DNA from: Gallibacterium genomosp. 3
GTDB lineage: Bacteria > Pseudomonadota > Gammaproteobacteria > Enterobacterales > Pasteurellaceae
NCBI RefSeq assembly: GCF_001678475.1
Contig: NZ_JTJR01000010.1
Span: 1 to 64,000, forward strand
DNA length: 64,000 bases
Direction of reading: 5' to 3'
A program made the translations under genes and the position numbers. Each line of letters begins with the position of its first letter. The first letter of the stretch is position 1. The notes beneath the pieces were generated by a model. It ran no database searches, had not been told where the DNA came from, and saw nothing but the letters and a program-made list of their open reading frames with translations. Below are positions 1-10,117 of this stretch, piece by piece.

Positions 1-66
1 CTGAAAATCTTATTTACATTTGGGCAAGTGTGAGAGGGAACCCGTTAAACATTTATTAAGATTTGT
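1..66. repeat. Right arm of stem-loop repeat family 2 (cut by window edge)
   Basis: The first about 66 bases closely match 23401-23466: both read GAAAATCTTATT, then GGGCAAGTGT, AGAGGGAACCC and ATTTATTAAGATT, with scattered substitutions. At 23.3 kb this segment is the right arm of a long imperfect palindrome, so the copy here is probably the right half of another element whose left half lies before the window. No gene is supported in it. Confidence 0.65.
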
Positions 67-97
67 GATTATTTTTAGGTTTGTTAGACGTCTGAAA

Positions 98-116
98 AGC
101 GGGCAAACTGCCCGCT
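98..116 (-). terminator. Rho-independent terminator of dppA
   Basis: Inverted repeat AGCGGGCA / TGCCCGCT with a 3-base loop. Read on the minus strand it is followed by TTTTC and lies about 20 bases after the dppA stop codon. It suggests dppA is transcribed without a dppBCDF operon directly behind it. Confidence 0.8.
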
Positions 117-137
117 TCTCCATACTAAATCCCATAA

Positions 138-1742
138 TTACTCTACAACATCCACACCATAGAACGCATTATACCCAAATGGACTTTGTGCATAATTACG
201 TACACGTGGACTTAACGGTGTATAACTTACTGAGTGAGCCACTGGAATCCAAGGTACAGCTTTATGGAAGATCTCTTGTGCTTGTTCATATAACGGTGTA
301 CGCACTTTCTTATCAGATGTCACAATCGCCTTAGCTAATAAAGCATCAAAATCCTTGTTACACCAACGTGAATAGTTACTTCCGTTATGTGCATTTTCAC
401 AACTTAATAATGGTGATAAGAAGTTATCTGGATCCCCATTATCCCCAGACCAGCCATAAATTCCTGCAGTAAATTCTCCTGCGCGAGTACGCTTAATATA
501 ATCACCCCATTCATAGCTGACTAATTTCGCTTTAACGCCAATTTTCGCCCAGTCATTTTGTAAAATTTCTGCTGTACGACGTGGATTTGGGTTAGAAGCA
601 CGTACCACAGGTTGTACCCAAAGTTCTGTTTCAAAGCCATTTGGATAACCAGCTTCCGCTAATAATTTTTTCGCTTTTTCTAAATCAAATGGATAATCTT
701 GAATACTATCGTTATAGCTCCAAATTGTTGGCGGTAGTGGATTCTTCGCTGCAATACCTGCACCTTGATAAACAGATTCAATAATTGCGGCTTTATCAGC
801 AGCATAATTTAATGCTTGACGCACTTTTTCATTATCAAATGGTGCTTTTTCTGTATTAAAGGCAATATAAGCAACGTTTAATCCTGGTTGCGAAACTAAT
901 TGTACTTTCGGATCTTTCTTCATTTTGCCTAAATCTGCAGCATTAGGAAAATCGATCATATCGCATTGACCTTTTTGTAATTTCGCATAACGTGCAGTTG
1001 CATCTGGCGTAATACTAAAAATGAGTGTATCAATCGGTGTTTTACCTTGCCAATAATCTGGGTTGGCTTTATAGCGTAATGCTTGATCTAATTTCGCCCC
1101 TGCGAATACAAATGGACCCGTTCCAATTGGATCGGTATCAATTTTTTCTGGTGTACCTTTACTCATCATTTGATCTGCGTATTCAGCAGAATAAATAGAG
1201 AGGAAATCCATTCCTAAGGTTGGCAAGAAGGTTGCATCTTGACGCGTTAGGGTAATTTCTACTGTGTAATCATCTAATTTCTTCACTGATTTCAATAATT
1301 GCGGGAATTTCATCGCATTAAAATATGGATAAGTTCCTTTAGAAACATTGTGATAAGGATGATTAGGATCTAACTGACGCATAAATGAGAACACAACATC
1401 ATCTGCATTAAAATCACGTGTTGGTTTAAACAACTTACTTGAATGGAATTTTACCCCTTTACGCAAATGTAATGTATAAGTTAAACCATCTGCTGAAATA
1501 TCCCAACTTTCCGCTAAGCCCGGTTCGATTTCAGTTGAACCACGTTTAAAGTTAATTAAACGGTCATACACTTGCTGTGAGCTGGCATTATAAGAAATTC
1601 CATCCATTACCAATGCTGGACTAATACCTTGCGGATAACGACTAGTACAGTTAATAAATGTTTTTTCTGCTTGTGCAAAACTTGCTGTACTTAACAACAC
1701 TGTAGCAGCTGCACTTAATGCAAAGACTTGTTTAAACTTCAT
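138..1742 (-). CDS. dppA: Periplasmic dipeptide-binding protein DppA (ABC transporter substrate-binding protein)
   Basis: A 534-residue solute-binding protein of the family 5 (peptide/nickel/heme) type. Residues 1-25 form a Sec signal peptide with a likely cut after AQA; there is no lipobox cysteine, so it should be soluble in the periplasm. The mature protein resembles E. coli DppA along its whole length, including the segments ADDVVFSF, NPIGTGPF, SITPDATARYAKLQKG, VRQALNYA and WSGDNGDPDNF. It would deliver dipeptides, and possibly heme as known for E. coli DppA, to a DppBCDF permease that is not next to it. GGGGAG precedes the ATG. A hairpin terminator follows, so it looks monocistronic. 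Peptide specificity is inferred from family only; a heme- or oligopeptide-binding relative is possible. Confidence 0.88.
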   Translation of the reverse strand: MKFKQVFALSAAATVLLSTASFAQAEKTFINCTSRYPQGISPALVMDGISYNASSQQVYDRLINFKRGSTEIEPGLAESWDISADGLTYTLHLRKGVKFHSSKLFKPTRDFNADDVVFSFMRQLDPNHPYHNVSKGTYPYFNAMKFPQLLKSVKKLDDYTVEITLTRQDATFLPTLGMDFLSIYSAEYADQMMSKGTPEKIDTDPIGTGPFVFAGAKLDQALRYKANPDYWQGKTPIDTLIFSITPDATARYAKLQKGQCDMIDFPNAADLGKMKKDPKVQLVSQPGLNVAYIAFNTEKAPFDNEKVRQALNYAADKAAIIESVYQGAGIAAKNPLPPTIWSYNDSIQDYPFDLEKAKKLLAEAGYPNGFETELWVQPVVRASNPNPRRTAEILQNDWAKIGVKAKLVSYEWGDYIKRTRAGEFTAGIYGWSGDNGDPDNFLSPLLSCENAHNGSNYSRWCNKDFDALLAKAIVTSDKKVRTPLYEQAQEIFHKAVPWIPVAHSVSYTPLSPRVRNYAQSPFGYNAFYGVDVVE

Positions 1743-1873
1743 TTTGGTTACTCCCCGTAGTCATTAATGATGCGTCCCCATCGGAACACGCACTTATTAT
1801 TGCGACATAGCTTAGCCAGTTAATTTTAAAAATGAAATAACTAGAAGTAGTTCATTATAACTAAATAGCATAA

Positions 1874-3277
1874 CTATTCTGTTGTGTTGCCTTTATGATG
1901 CATTGACTCACCAACATCTGCTCTTAAACAGATAAATGTCAGCATAGATAACACACCAAAAACAGACAAGGTAAAGAAAGTATTACTAAAACTTTGCAAC
2001 AACGCATTTTGTGCTGCATGGTGATGATATAAATTAAGTACCACCGAAGCAACAGCAATTCCTAAACTTATCCCAATTTGTTGCACAATACTTAATAATG
2101 TTGTCCCCGCACTTACCTGATCATCCTTTAATTCACTCACCATCAACGTATTCACACTCGAGAATATCATTGAAATACAAGCACCATAGAACATAATAAT
2201 TAGGATACTAAAAATCAGATTTTGGCTATAACCAATTAATCCTAACCCAATGACCGCAAAGGTCAGCAATACACTTGCACTAATTAACGTCCGTTTATAG
2301 CCAAACTTAGCCAATAATCGCGTAATGATGGGTTTCATAATAATTGAGCTTACTGCTAAAGGAATCATTAACATCCCAGCTTGATCCGCTGGATACCCTA
2401 ACCCAATTTGCAACATTAATGGTAATAAAAATGGTACACCAGAAGCCGATAAACGAATTAACAAATTCCCGATCATACTGAGAGTAAATGTACGATTAAA
2501 AAACACTGAAAGCGGGAATAATACGTTACGTTTTCCTTTTGCATAGAACACATAACAAGCTAAACAACATAATCCGATTAAAATAAACATTGTTGCTGAT
2601 TCTCGATCTCTATTGGCTTCACCCACGAAATCTAAGCCAAGCGTTGCTAATACAATCCCCCCAGAAAAAAGAATAAAGCCAACACGATCAAAGCTAGTTT
2701 GTGCACCAATTAAATTAGGCATATAAAAACGGGCAAAGAAAATCCCTAATAAACCGACCGGAATATTAATTAAAAAGATCCAATGCCAAGAAGCATAAGT
2801 GACTAACCATCCCCCTAATAACGGTCCTAAAATAGGTCCTGTCAATCCTGCCATTGCCATTAAATTCCAAGCTGAAAGTAATTCTGTTTTTGGTACTGCT
2901 TTAATTAAAGTAAGCCGAGCAACCGGCATCATCATTGCGCCGCCGATCCCTTGGATAACACGTGATAAAATCAGAATATCTAAACTACCTGATATAGCAC
3001 AAAAAACCGAGCCTAGTACAAAAAGTAAAACAGAATAACGAAACACAGTTAAGGTTCCAAAACGATCTGCCAACCAACCACTTAACGGCATAAATAGCGC
3101 CACTGTTAAAGCATAACTAATCACCGTTAATTGCATATTTAATGGTGATTCATGCAGATCATGGGCAATCATTGGCAATGCCGTATTCAAAATGGTTACA
3201 TCTAAGGTTTGCATAAAAAATGCAAATGACGCAATCCAAGCTAGCCCACAGTATTCTTGACTTAATTCAGAAGCCAT
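1874..3277 (-). CDS. MFS exporter of the DHA2 family, MdtD-like
   Basis: A 467-residue polytopic membrane protein resembling E. coli MdtD (YegB) end to end. Near the amino end it has the segment FFMQTLDVTILNTALP typical of 14-helix DHA2 drug:H+ antiporters. The loop 2-3 signature follows as GWLADRFG, and motif C-like glycine/proline-rich sequence lies around residues 145-165 (GPILGPLLGGWL). It probably exports drugs or small metabolites using the proton gradient; the substrate cannot be read from sequence. It begins 5 bases after the mobB stop, so the two are probably co-transcribed. No accessory membrane-fusion protein gene is adjacent, unlike EmrAB-type systems. Confidence 0.85.
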   Translation of the reverse strand: MASELSQEYCGLAWIASFAFFMQTLDVTILNTALPMIAHDLHESPLNMQLTVISYALTVALFMPLSGWLADRFGTLTVFRYSVLLFVLGSVFCAISGSLDILILSRVIQGIGGAMMMPVARLTLIKAVPKTELLSAWNLMAMAGLTGPILGPLLGGWLVTYASWHWIFLINIPVGLLGIFFARFYMPNLIGAQTSFDRVGFILFSGGIVLATLGLDFVGEANRDRESATMFILIGLCCLACYVFYAKGKRNVLFPLSVFFNRTFTLSMIGNLLIRLSASGVPFLLPLMLQIGLGYPADQAGMLMIPLAVSSIIMKPIITRLLAKFGYKRTLISASVLLTFAVIGLGLIGYSQNLIFSILIIMFYGACISMIFSSVNTLMVSELKDDQVSAGTTLLSIVQQIGISLGIAVASVVLNLYHHHAAQNALLQSFSNTFFTLSVFGVLSMLTFICLRADVGESMHHKGNTTE

Positions 3278-3282
3278 ATTTA

Positions 3283-3789
3283 TTATTTTTCCTGTAAATG
3301 GCGATAAAATTTCACAATAAAATCAGCAATTTGCTGTGGTTGGTTAATATCAAGTATTGGTAATGAAATTGATGGTAATGTGTAATCTAAAGCTAAGCCA
3401 ATAATGTGCTGATCAAATTCAGGTAACGCTTTATCCAGCTCTTTACGATGCAACATAATTTTAGCGATAGGTTCCTGTTTAAAACCTTCAACTAAAATTA
3501 AATCAACCCGTTCTGGATCAAACTGCTTTGCTAAATAATCCAGTGTTACTGGTTGTTCAGTTTCAGTCATCATTGCCCAGCGTTGATCACAAGTGATAAC
3601 TACCTGTGCTGCTCCAGCTTCTTTCATTCGCCAACTATCTTTCCCTGGTTTATCAAATTGCACATTATGGTGAGTATGCTTAATTACCGCTGTACGGACC
3701 CCCTGTTCAATCAATAGTGGCAACAATTTTTCTAATAAAGTCGTTTTTCCTGTACCACTATATCCAGTAATACCGAGCATTGGGATCAT
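3283..3789 (-). CDS. mobB: Molybdopterin-guanine dinucleotide biosynthesis protein MobB
   Basis: A 168-residue P-loop protein. The Walker A motif GYSGTGKTTL lies at about residues 9-18, and the family segments VIKHTHH and DKPGKDSWR follow. MobB binds GTP and assists MobA in attaching GMP to molybdopterin, giving the cofactor of DMSO/TMAO reductases, nitrate reductases and formate dehydrogenases. No mobA is in the window. It is followed 5 bases later by the MFS exporter on the same strand, an unusual pairing that probably reflects only transcriptional coupling. The presence of mobB fits the anaerobic respiration theme of the window. Confidence 0.9.
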   Translation of the reverse strand: MIPMLGITGYSGTGKTTLLEKLLPLLIEQGVRTAVIKHTHHNVQFDKPGKDSWRMKEAGAAQVVITCDQRWAMMTETEQPVTLDYLAKQFDPERVDLILVEGFKQEPIAKIMLHRKELDKALPEFDQHIIGLALDYTLPSISLPILDINQPQQIADFIVKFYRHLQEK

Positions 3790-3992
3790 AGATTTCTCCT
3801 TTGATAATAGGCGATATCCACTGTGTGAGTTTGCAATAAAAATAACAAGCTACAACAGTCTATTCATCTTGTCTATGGTTATAAATAAAATACAACTTAT
3901 TTTGTATTTTGCGAATCGGATACTTTTCTATGCAAGAAAAGTCAACATATTGGATAAGTCTTAAGCTATTGAGATATTAGAGTTTGTGAACA

Positions 3993-4022
3993 TAGCCCTT
4001 TGTCATCATTGAAAAAGGGCTA
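3993..4022 (-). terminator. Hairpin downstream of the ccm operon
   Basis: Inverted repeat TAGCCCTTT / AAAGGGCTA with a 12-base loop, about 30 bases after the ccmI stop on the minus strand. There is no clear T-run after either arm, so terminator function is only likely from position. Confidence 0.45.
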
Positions 4023-4051
4023 CTCTATATATATTTATCTAAATCAACACA

Positions 4052-4954
4052 CTATTTCTGTGGCTGCTGGCTTTGTTCCTGACGTTGTAATTCTTGACGT
4101 GCATTATCAATACTACGTTCCAATAAAGCACGTTTTGGATCATCTTTTGGTAATAGTTGTAACATCATATTCCAACTGACAATTGCCATTTTAAAATCAT
4201 CACGTTGGAAACTATCAAACGCTAATAAACCCAATGCATCTGAATTAGTATGATCTTGACGAATGACTTCCGATAACAATGTACGTCCTTTGCTATTATC
4301 GTTTTGATCTTGTGAAAACATCAAAATTCTCGCATACGCCAATTTATAGGTCGGATCATTAGGCATCAGCTGATAAGCTCTAGCATAAGCGTCCATCGCT
4401 AATTGTGCTTTATCAGTTGCCATTCCCATTTGCCCTAATAACCACCAGCGTTCTGCATTATTTGGATTCTTTTGCAAATCCTGACGTAATGCCACAATAA
4501 ATTGTTCTAACTCATTATCGGAAAGAGGTTTCTTTTGTTCATCTTGCAGACGTTCAAATAATTGAGGCAATTTCTGATATGACTGTTCCAGCATACCTTG
4601 CATCCGCCATGACCCTACTGCAAAATAACTTGCTCCAGCAATCGCAAATAACAATAAAAAAGCAGTTACAAACCAAACTTTGCCAAAACGTTGTTGTGAC
4701 TCCTGTTGAGGCACAGCATGACTTGGAATATCATTTAGTAAGGTTTGTTGTAATTCCGTTTTTAATTGTTGTTCATTATCCAATAAGCCTTGTTCTGCAG
4801 CTTGTTCGATCTCTTTAATCCGATCGAAATAAAAGGCTTTATTAAATGAATCTCGTTGCACACTTTTTTGCACATTTACCTTACGTAATAACGGAAAAAA
4901 GCAAATTAACGCAATAACTAACGTTAATCCTAATGCACTTAACCAAAAACTCAT
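4052..4954 (-). CDS. ccmI: Cytochrome c maturation protein CcmI
   Basis: A 300-residue inner-membrane protein. A first membrane helix lies at about residues 5-22 and a second at about 92-112. The region between holds charged, coiled-coil-like sequence, and a periplasmic domain with TPR-like repeats (NAERWWLLGQMG, DAYARAYQLMPNDPTYKLAYARILM) follows from about residue 150. CcmI holds apocytochrome c and hands it to the CcmF/CcmH heme ligation complex. In E. coli this domain is fused to CcmH; here ccmH and ccmI are separate genes overlapping by 4 bases (ATGA), as in Haemophilus. The carboxyl end is glutamine-rich. It is last in the ccm operon. Confidence 0.9.
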   Translation of the reverse strand: MSFWLSALGLTLVIALICFFPLLRKVNVQKSVQRDSFNKAFYFDRIKEIEQAAEQGLLDNEQQLKTELQQTLLNDIPSHAVPQQESQQRFGKVWFVTAFLLLFAIAGASYFAVGSWRMQGMLEQSYQKLPQLFERLQDEQKKPLSDNELEQFIVALRQDLQKNPNNAERWWLLGQMGMATDKAQLAMDAYARAYQLMPNDPTYKLAYARILMFSQDQNDNSKGRTLLSEVIRQDHTNSDALGLLAFDSFQRDDFKMAIVSWNMMLQLLPKDDPKRALLERSIDNARQELQRQEQSQQPQK

Positions 4955-5430
4955 TGATCTTTTTCCTTCTCTAATAATTGTTGCAAACGTGCTTGTTGCT
5001 CAGCATTCAAAGTGTCTTCTTCTGTTTGTTCTATTGGTAAAGATTGGCGTCTGCGTAATAAAATCACAATACCAACCAACAATAATGCAACAGGTGCAAT
5101 CCATAAGATTATGGTTCCTGCGGTTAATGGTGGGTCATAAGTAACGAAATTCCCATAACGAGCAACCATATAATCGACAATTTCTTGCTTCGTTTTCCCT
5201 TGTTGCAGAAGCTCTAATACTTTCGCTCGCATATCAGTTGCCACCAATGCATTAGAATCCGCAATATTATTATTCTGACATTGTGGACAGCGTAGTTCTT
5301 GGGTTAATTGATGATAAGTTTGCTCCTCTGCTGTGGAACGAAAATGCAGCACTTCAATTGCCGCAAGACTGGAGATACTCACCATAAAAATAGATACACT
5401 CATTAAGAGTTTCTTTATTTGGCTGAACAT
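4951..5430 (-). CDS. ccmH: Cytochrome c maturation thiol-disulfide protein CcmH
   Basis: A 159-residue periplasmic membrane-anchored protein. It has a signal-like helix at about 6-24, the redox motif LRCPQC around residues 46-51, a helical domain, and a carboxyl-terminal membrane helix followed by RRRQ. CcmH reduces the apocytochrome CXXCH disulfide, together with CcmG, before heme attachment. A longer frame begins 17 codons earlier, but the ATG at 5430 is preceded by GGAGGAAGT and starts the signal sequence, so it was chosen. This start overlaps ccmG by 16 bases, and the end overlaps ccmI by 4, showing tight translational coupling. Confidence 0.9.
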   Translation of the reverse strand: MFSQIKKLLMSVSIFMVSISSLAAIEVLHFRSTAEEQTYHQLTQELRCPQCQNNNIADSNALVATDMRAKVLELLQQGKTKQEIVDYMVARYGNFVTYDPPLTAGTIILWIAPVALLLVGIVILLRRRQSLPIEQTEEDTLNAEQQARLQQLLEKEKDQ

Positions 5431-5981
5431 ACTTCCTCCGCGGCATATTTTTGATAGAGAGGTTGTAATTTTTCTTGCCAAACTTGCTGATTCACATCAC
5501 CTGCGTGGCGATAACGGATAATACCTTGGCAATCAATGACAAACGTTTCTGGTGCCCCATATACACCAAGATCTAATCCGAAACTACCTTTTTGGTCATC
5601 AATAACTTCTTGATAAGGATTACCTAAATCACTCAGCCATTTTTTTGCTTTTTCAGGATCATCTTTATAGTTGATCCCAATAATGGTAATGGCTTGTTTT
5701 GCCAGTTGGTTTAAATATTGATGCTCCGCATAACAGGTTGGACACCATGTTGCCCAAACATTAAGCAATAATGGTTTACCTTGTTTAAATAAGCTGACTT
5801 GATACTGTTTTTGAGGATCAAACAGATCGACAGCAGTTGTAGTTAATGGAACTTCTTTTCCGACTAATGCAGATTCTAACGCTTTTGGATCATCGCCTTG
5901 AGCATTCCGAATCAACGCAACCATAGCCACAACAACAAACAAACCAAAGATAATTAAAGGAAGATATAATTTTTTATTCAT
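5415..5981 (-). CDS. ccmG: Thiol:disulfide interchange protein CcmG (DsbE)
   Basis: A 188-residue thioredoxin-fold protein tethered by one amino-terminal helix (about 6-25). The active site is WCPTC with cysteines at about residues 80 and 83, inside the CcmG-type segment NVWATWCPTC. The acidic family segment and GVYGAPETFVID, with the cis-proline region, follow. It supplies reducing power from CcmC/DsbD-type transporters to CcmH and apocytochrome c in the periplasm. It overlaps ccmF upstream by 8 bases and ccmH downstream by 16. Confidence 0.92.
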   Translation of the reverse strand: MNKKLYLPLIIFGLFVVVAMVALIRNAQGDDPKALESALVGKEVPLTTTAVDLFDPQKQYQVSLFKQGKPLLLNVWATWCPTCYAEHQYLNQLAKQAITIIGINYKDDPEKAKKWLSDLGNPYQEVIDDQKGSFGLDLGVYGAPETFVIDCQGIIRYRHAGDVNQQVWQEKLQPLYQKYAAEEVCSAK

Positions 5982-7932
5982 GATTTACCCCTTTAATTAA
6001 TTTACTGAAACGATAACGGCGATCAAACATACATAATCCACCACCGAGAGCCATCAACAAACCACCAAACCAGATCCAACGGATAAACGGTTTATAATAT
6101 AAACGTACTGCCCAAGCACCATTATCTAAACGCTCACCTAGTGCTGCGTATAAATCTCTCGTAATACCACCATCAATAGCAGCTTCACTCATACTCATCC
6201 GACTCACTTGATAAAAACGTTTTTCTGCCGCTAATGTTGTAATCAATTTTTGCTGATTACTGACTTCAATGACTGCAGTAGCACCGAGATAATTTGGTCC
6301 ATTACTCTCTTTCACTTGGCTAAATTTAAAGTCATAACCTGCCACATTCACACTATCGCCCACATTCATTCGCACATCTTTCTCAATACTAAAATTTTGG
6401 CTAAATGCAATACCAAATACCGTCACTGCAACGCCAATATGTGCTAAGAACATTCCCCAATGTGATCGTGATAATTTACCTAATCCTTGCCAGAAGTTAG
6501 TACGGTGGGTAGCACGTTGTTGTAATTCATACAAACTTAATAAGGCAATAATGATGGTCATCATTGTGCCAAGCACTACACTCACTGTAATACGATTCGC
6601 AATCACAAATGGTAAAGCAAAACCTAATAGCGCCATCACGACAACACTAATCACTACTGGCTTACGAATCGCTGAAAATTGATCACGTCGCCATTTCACT
6701 AATGGTCCAATTCCCAACAACAACGAGAATGGCACCATAATAATTAAAAACATTTGATCAAAGAACGGCGCACCAATTGAGATTGATCCTAAGCCTAACT
6801 GCTTATGAACTAATGGCAATAACGTTCCTAACACAACAACAGCTAATGCGGTCATTAACAATACGTTATTTAATAACAACATAGACTCTCTGGAATAACG
6901 TTGGTAGTTATCACGAGAACGAATCTCTTTACCTTTATAAGCATATAAACTGAGTGAGCCACCAATAACCACCACTAAATAAGCAAGAATAAATAAGCCT
7001 CGTGTTGGATCAGATGCAAATGCGTGCACAGAAACCAAAATGCCTGAACGTACTAAGAATGTTCCTAATAGACACAATGAGAAGACTAAAATCGCTAGAA
7101 GTACCGTCCACGCTTTAAAACTACCGCGTTTCTCGGTTACCGCTAATGAGTGTAATAACGCTGTTCCTGCTAACCATGGCATAAATGAAGCGTTCTCAAC
7201 GGGATCCCAGAACCACCAGCCACCCCAGCCAAGTTCATAATAAGCCCACCAAGAACCTAATACGATCCCCAAAGTAAGGAAACACCAAGCAGCTAAAGTC
7301 CAAGGTCTAGACCATCTTGCCCAAGCCGTATCCAAATTACCACTCATTAAGGAAGCAATCGAAAACGCAAATGCAACAGAAAAACCGACATACCCCATAT
7401 ACAATAATGGTGGATGGAAAATCAAACCAATATCCTGCAACATTGGATTTAACTCTTTACCATCAACCGGAAAGTCAGGGAAAGTACGTAAAAATGGGTT
7501 TGAAGCAAAGATCACAAAGACTAAAAAGCCAATACTGATCATTCCCATTACAGCTAGAACTCGAGCTACAGATTCCTGCGGTAACTGACGGCTAAAAATT
7601 GCCACAGCTAAACTCCAGCAGCTTAATAACCAGATCCATAATAGAAGAGAGCCTTCATGTGAACCCCATACAGCTGACAAACGATAATAAATTGGCAGCT
7701 GGCTATTTGAGTTATTCACGACATATTGCACACTAAAATCATTGATCGCAAATAAGTACATCAAACCAAAAAATGCAAAGGATAGGCTCAGAAATAATCC
7801 CCATGCCATTGGTCTAGCCAAGACAATTAATAATGGATTATTTTGTCGTACTCCCCATAGAGGGACGATTGTCAATAAAATCGCAATCGCTAATGCTAGA
7901 GCTAAAGCATAGTTCCCTAATTCAGCGATCAT
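5974..7932 (-). CDS. ccmF: Heme lyase subunit CcmF
   Basis: A 652-residue polytopic protein of the heme-handling family. The WWD signature [19 protein letters not shown] lies at about residues 235-255. Conserved histidines flank it ([23 protein letters not shown]), and a periplasmic carboxyl domain ends in a final membrane helix. CcmF takes heme from holo-CcmE and, with CcmH/I, attaches it to apocytochrome c. It overlaps ccmE by 4 bases. The length is normal for the family and no broken motif is visible. Confidence 0.94.
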   Translation of the reverse strand: MIAELGNYALALALAIAILLTIVPLWGVRQNNPLLIVLARPMAWGLFLSLSFAFFGLMYLFAINDFSVQYVVNNSNSQLPIYYRLSAVWGSHEGSLLLWIWLLSCWSLAVAIFSRQLPQESVARVLAVMGMISIGFLVFVIFASNPFLRTFPDFPVDGKELNPMLQDIGLIFHPPLLYMGYVGFSVAFAFSIASLMSGNLDTAWARWSRPWTLAAWCFLTLGIVLGSWWAYYELGWGGWWFWDPVENASFMPWLAGTALLHSLAVTEKRGSFKAWTVLLAILVFSLCLLGTFLVRSGILVSVHAFASDPTRGLFILAYLVVVIGGSLSLYAYKGKEIRSRDNYQRYSRESMLLLNNVLLMTALAVVVLGTLLPLVHKQLGLGSISIGAPFFDQMFLIIMVPFSLLLGIGPLVKWRRDQFSAIRKPVVISVVVMALLGFALPFVIANRITVSVVLGTMMTIIIALLSLYELQQRATHRTNFWQGLGKLSRSHWGMFLAHIGVAVTVFGIAFSQNFSIEKDVRMNVGDSVNVAGYDFKFSQVKESNGPNYLGATAVIEVSNQQKLITTLAAEKRFYQVSRMSMSEAAIDGGITRDLYAALGERLDNGAWAVRLYYKPFIRWIWFGGLLMALGGGLCMFDRRYRFSKLIKGVNHE

Positions 7933-8465
7933 TTTTTCTCCTCTGTTTTTTGTTGTTCTAGCTGCATTTTGTCACGCTCAGATTCGCTTGTAAGATCTTT
8001 AGCTGATACGCCCATCGGATTATGTACTTTCTTCATCTGTTCGCCTAACTCAGGTGGTACATAATTTTCATCATGTTTCGCTAATACTTCACTAGCCACT
8101 AAAGTCGTTGGATCTTTTAAGGTGCCTTGGGCAACAATACCTTGTCCCTCACGGAATAGATCTGGCAAAATTCCCTCATACTCCACATCAATTGACGGTC
8201 CAATATCATTTAATTTAAATTTCACCTTTAGACTATTTGGATCACGGACTACTGAACCATCTACAACCATCCCCCCAACGCGGATTCGTTGGCCCGGTTC
8301 AGGTTTCTGTTCTGCATCATTATTTTTGCCATAAATAACTTCACTCGGGGTATAGAAAAGGTCAATATTCTGACGTAATGCATATAACATTAACCCAGCA
8401 GCAATACTAATGCCTATTACCACAAATAATACTAAATGCAATCTTGATTTACGGCGTGGGTTCAT
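7929..8465 (-). CDS. ccmE: Periplasmic heme chaperone CcmE
   Basis: A 178-residue protein with a short cytoplasmic basic start, one membrane anchor at about 9-30 and an OB-fold periplasmic domain. The heme-binding motif HDENYVPPE has histidine at about residue 131, which in the family binds heme covalently, and a tyrosine four residues later. The carboxyl end is charged and flexible. CcmE carries heme from the CcmABCD exporter complex to CcmF. It is translationally coupled to ccmD and ccmF by 4-base overlaps on both sides. Confidence 0.93.
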   Translation of the reverse strand: MNPRRKSRLHLVLFVVIGISIAAGLMLYALRQNIDLFYTPSEVIYGKNNDAEQKPEPGQRIRVGGMVVDGSVVRDPNSLKVKFKLNDIGPSIDVEYEGILPDLFREGQGIVAQGTLKDPTTLVASEVLAKHDENYVPPELGEQMKKVHNPMGVSAKDLTSESERDKMQLEQQKTEEKK

Positions 8466-8674
8466 AGACTGTTCTCCATTGTCTTATATTGTTTAATTCG
8501 TTGTTGGCGTTGCATCTCTTTATTCACTTCTGACAAAATTTTCTTTTTACCACGATGACTAGTAATAACTAACAAAAGAATGGCAACGAATGAAATTCCA
8601 TAAGAGAGCCACACATAAAAACCGTGTTGTCCCATTTGCCAAAAGGCACTCCAACTATCAAAAAATGGTGTCAT
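8462..8674 (-). CDS. ccmD: Heme exporter accessory protein CcmD
   Basis: A 70-residue small membrane protein. [19 protein letters not shown] forms one helix at about residues 19-37 and a basic cytoplasmic tail follows, as in CcmD of other gamma-proteobacteria. It helps release holo-CcmE from the CcmABC complex. Identification rests on size, helix position, the FYVWLSYG segment and its place between ccmC and ccmE. Confidence 0.88.
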   Translation of the reverse strand: MTPFFDSWSAFWQMGQHGFYVWLSYGISFVAILLLVITSHRGKKKILSEVNKEMQRQQRIKQYKTMENSL

Positions 8675-8690
8675 TTTATTATTCCTTTTG

Positions 8691-9428
8691 TTAATTTTTT
8701 TGTGCTAACGCCTGTACCCAAGCTCGTTTCTTATCCGCATTAAGCAGCTCATTACGATAACGCACTATACTTAAATAAATGCTCAATAACATAAAGCCTA
8801 AAATGGCTAATAACAGTGGGATCAACATTTCTGTTGCAATAGATGGTTTCTCAAACTTAGTAATACTTGCCCCTTGGTGTAAGGTATTCCACCACTGCAC
8901 AGAGAAATGAATAATCGGCAAATTAATTACGCCAACAATGGATAAAATCCCCGCTGCTTTTGCACCAATTGCTTTATCTTGGAACGCACTATATAACGCA
9001 ATCACACCAAAATAGAGGAATAACAGAATTAATTCAGAGGTTAAGCGAGCATCCCATACCCACCAAGTTCCCCAAGTTGGTTTACCCCATACAGCACCTG
9101 TCACTAAAGCAAGAAAGGTTAATAATGCTCCAACAGGTGCCATGGCGACCATTGCCAAGTTAGCTTGTTTAATTTGCCACACTAATGCGACAAGGGCTGC
9201 TACGGCCATTGAAGCATAAATACCCATTGACCAAATTGCTGTTGGTACATGAATATACATAATGCGAAAGCTATTTCCTTGTTGATAATCAGCTGGTGCA
9301 AACGCTAAGCCCCACACTAAAGCAACTATTAATACCAGCAAACTACAAACTCCAAACAGCGGAGCTAACTTTCCACAAATACGATATTGTGTTTCAGGTT
9401 TTGCGTATGGATGCAACCATTTCCACAT
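8691..9428 (-). CDS. ccmC: Heme transporter/handling protein CcmC
   Basis: A 245-residue six-helix membrane protein with the WWD signature around GTWWVWDARLTSELIL. Flanking histidines (MYIHVPTAIWSM and IIHFSVQWWNTLHQG) are the expected heme ligands. CcmC loads heme onto CcmE at the periplasmic face. It sits between ccmB (20 bases upstream) and ccmD (16 bases downstream) in the operon. Confidence 0.93.
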   Translation of the reverse strand: MWKWLHPYAKPETQYRICGKLAPLFGVCSLLVLIVALVWGLAFAPADYQQGNSFRIMYIHVPTAIWSMGIYASMAVAALVALVWQIKQANLAMVAMAPVGALLTFLALVTGAVWGKPTWGTWWVWDARLTSELILLFLYFGVIALYSAFQDKAIGAKAAGILSIVGVINLPIIHFSVQWWNTLHQGASITKFEKPSIATEMLIPLLLAILGFMLLSIYLSIVRYRNELLNADKKRAWVQALAQKN

Positions 9429-9448
9429 AATCTTTTACCCTATATTTA

Positions 9449-10111
9449 TTAATGCAAACTGACTCTCAGTGCTGCAGCAACCGCAAACGGACAACTTACT
9501 AAAGCCAACACCAACATTGCTGCTAAGATTGCTAACTGCCCACCATAACCTAAATGAAGTGCAGCTGAATCTAATACCGCAGCAGTAAAAATTAAAACTG
9601 GAATAAATAATGGCACCACCAATAAGCTCAATAATACGCCGCCTTTACGTAAACCAACGGTTAACGCTACGCCTACTGCCCCAATGCAACTTAAAATTGG
9701 TGTACCAATAAAGAGGGTTTGAACTAACGCCCACCATATCTCAATATCTAATGAGAGTAATAATCCAGCAATTGGTGATAATAAAATCAACGGAAATCCT
9801 GTTAATAGCCAATGTGAGAAGATTTTCGCTAATGCCGTCATCGATAAAGGAATTGGCAATAATAGAAGTTGCTCTAACGAACCATCTAAATAGTCATCTT
9901 TAAATAGACGTTCAAACGAAAGTAAAGCAGATAATAAAGCAGCTACCCAAACAATACCGGGAGCAATCCGAGAGAGTAATTGTGGTTCTGGTCCAACAAC
10001 CAACGGAAAAAGCGTAATCACAATTAAAAAAAAACACAGTGGATTTAAAATCTCACTGGGTTTACGCATCGCAATCTGTAATTCTCGTTTGATTATTTCG
10101 TAAAAAATCAT
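9449..10111 (-). CDS. ccmB: Heme exporter permease CcmB
   Basis: A 220-residue ABC-type membrane subunit with six hydrophobic helices. It opens with the family segment FYEIIKRELQIAMRKPSEILNPL and has the conserved ERLFKDDYLDGSLEQLLL loop that contacts the ATPase. With CcmA and CcmC it forms the complex that uses ATP to release holo-CcmE. It starts 6 bases after the ccmA stop. Confidence 0.92.
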   Translation of the reverse strand: MIFYEIIKRELQIAMRKPSEILNPLCFFLIVITLFPLVVGPEPQLLSRIAPGIVWVAALLSALLSFERLFKDDYLDGSLEQLLLLPIPLSMTALAKIFSHWLLTGFPLILLSPIAGLLLSLDIEIWWALVQTLFIGTPILSCIGAVGVALTVGLRKGGVLLSLLVVPLFIPVLIFTAAVLDSAALHLGYGGQLAILAAMLVLALVSCPFAVAAALRVSLH

Positions 10112-10117
10112 TTTGCT

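Noticed and set aside
20-334. 104-codon plus-strand frame at the window start
   Set aside because: It runs over the repeat, the dppA terminator and antisense to dppA; no coding features.
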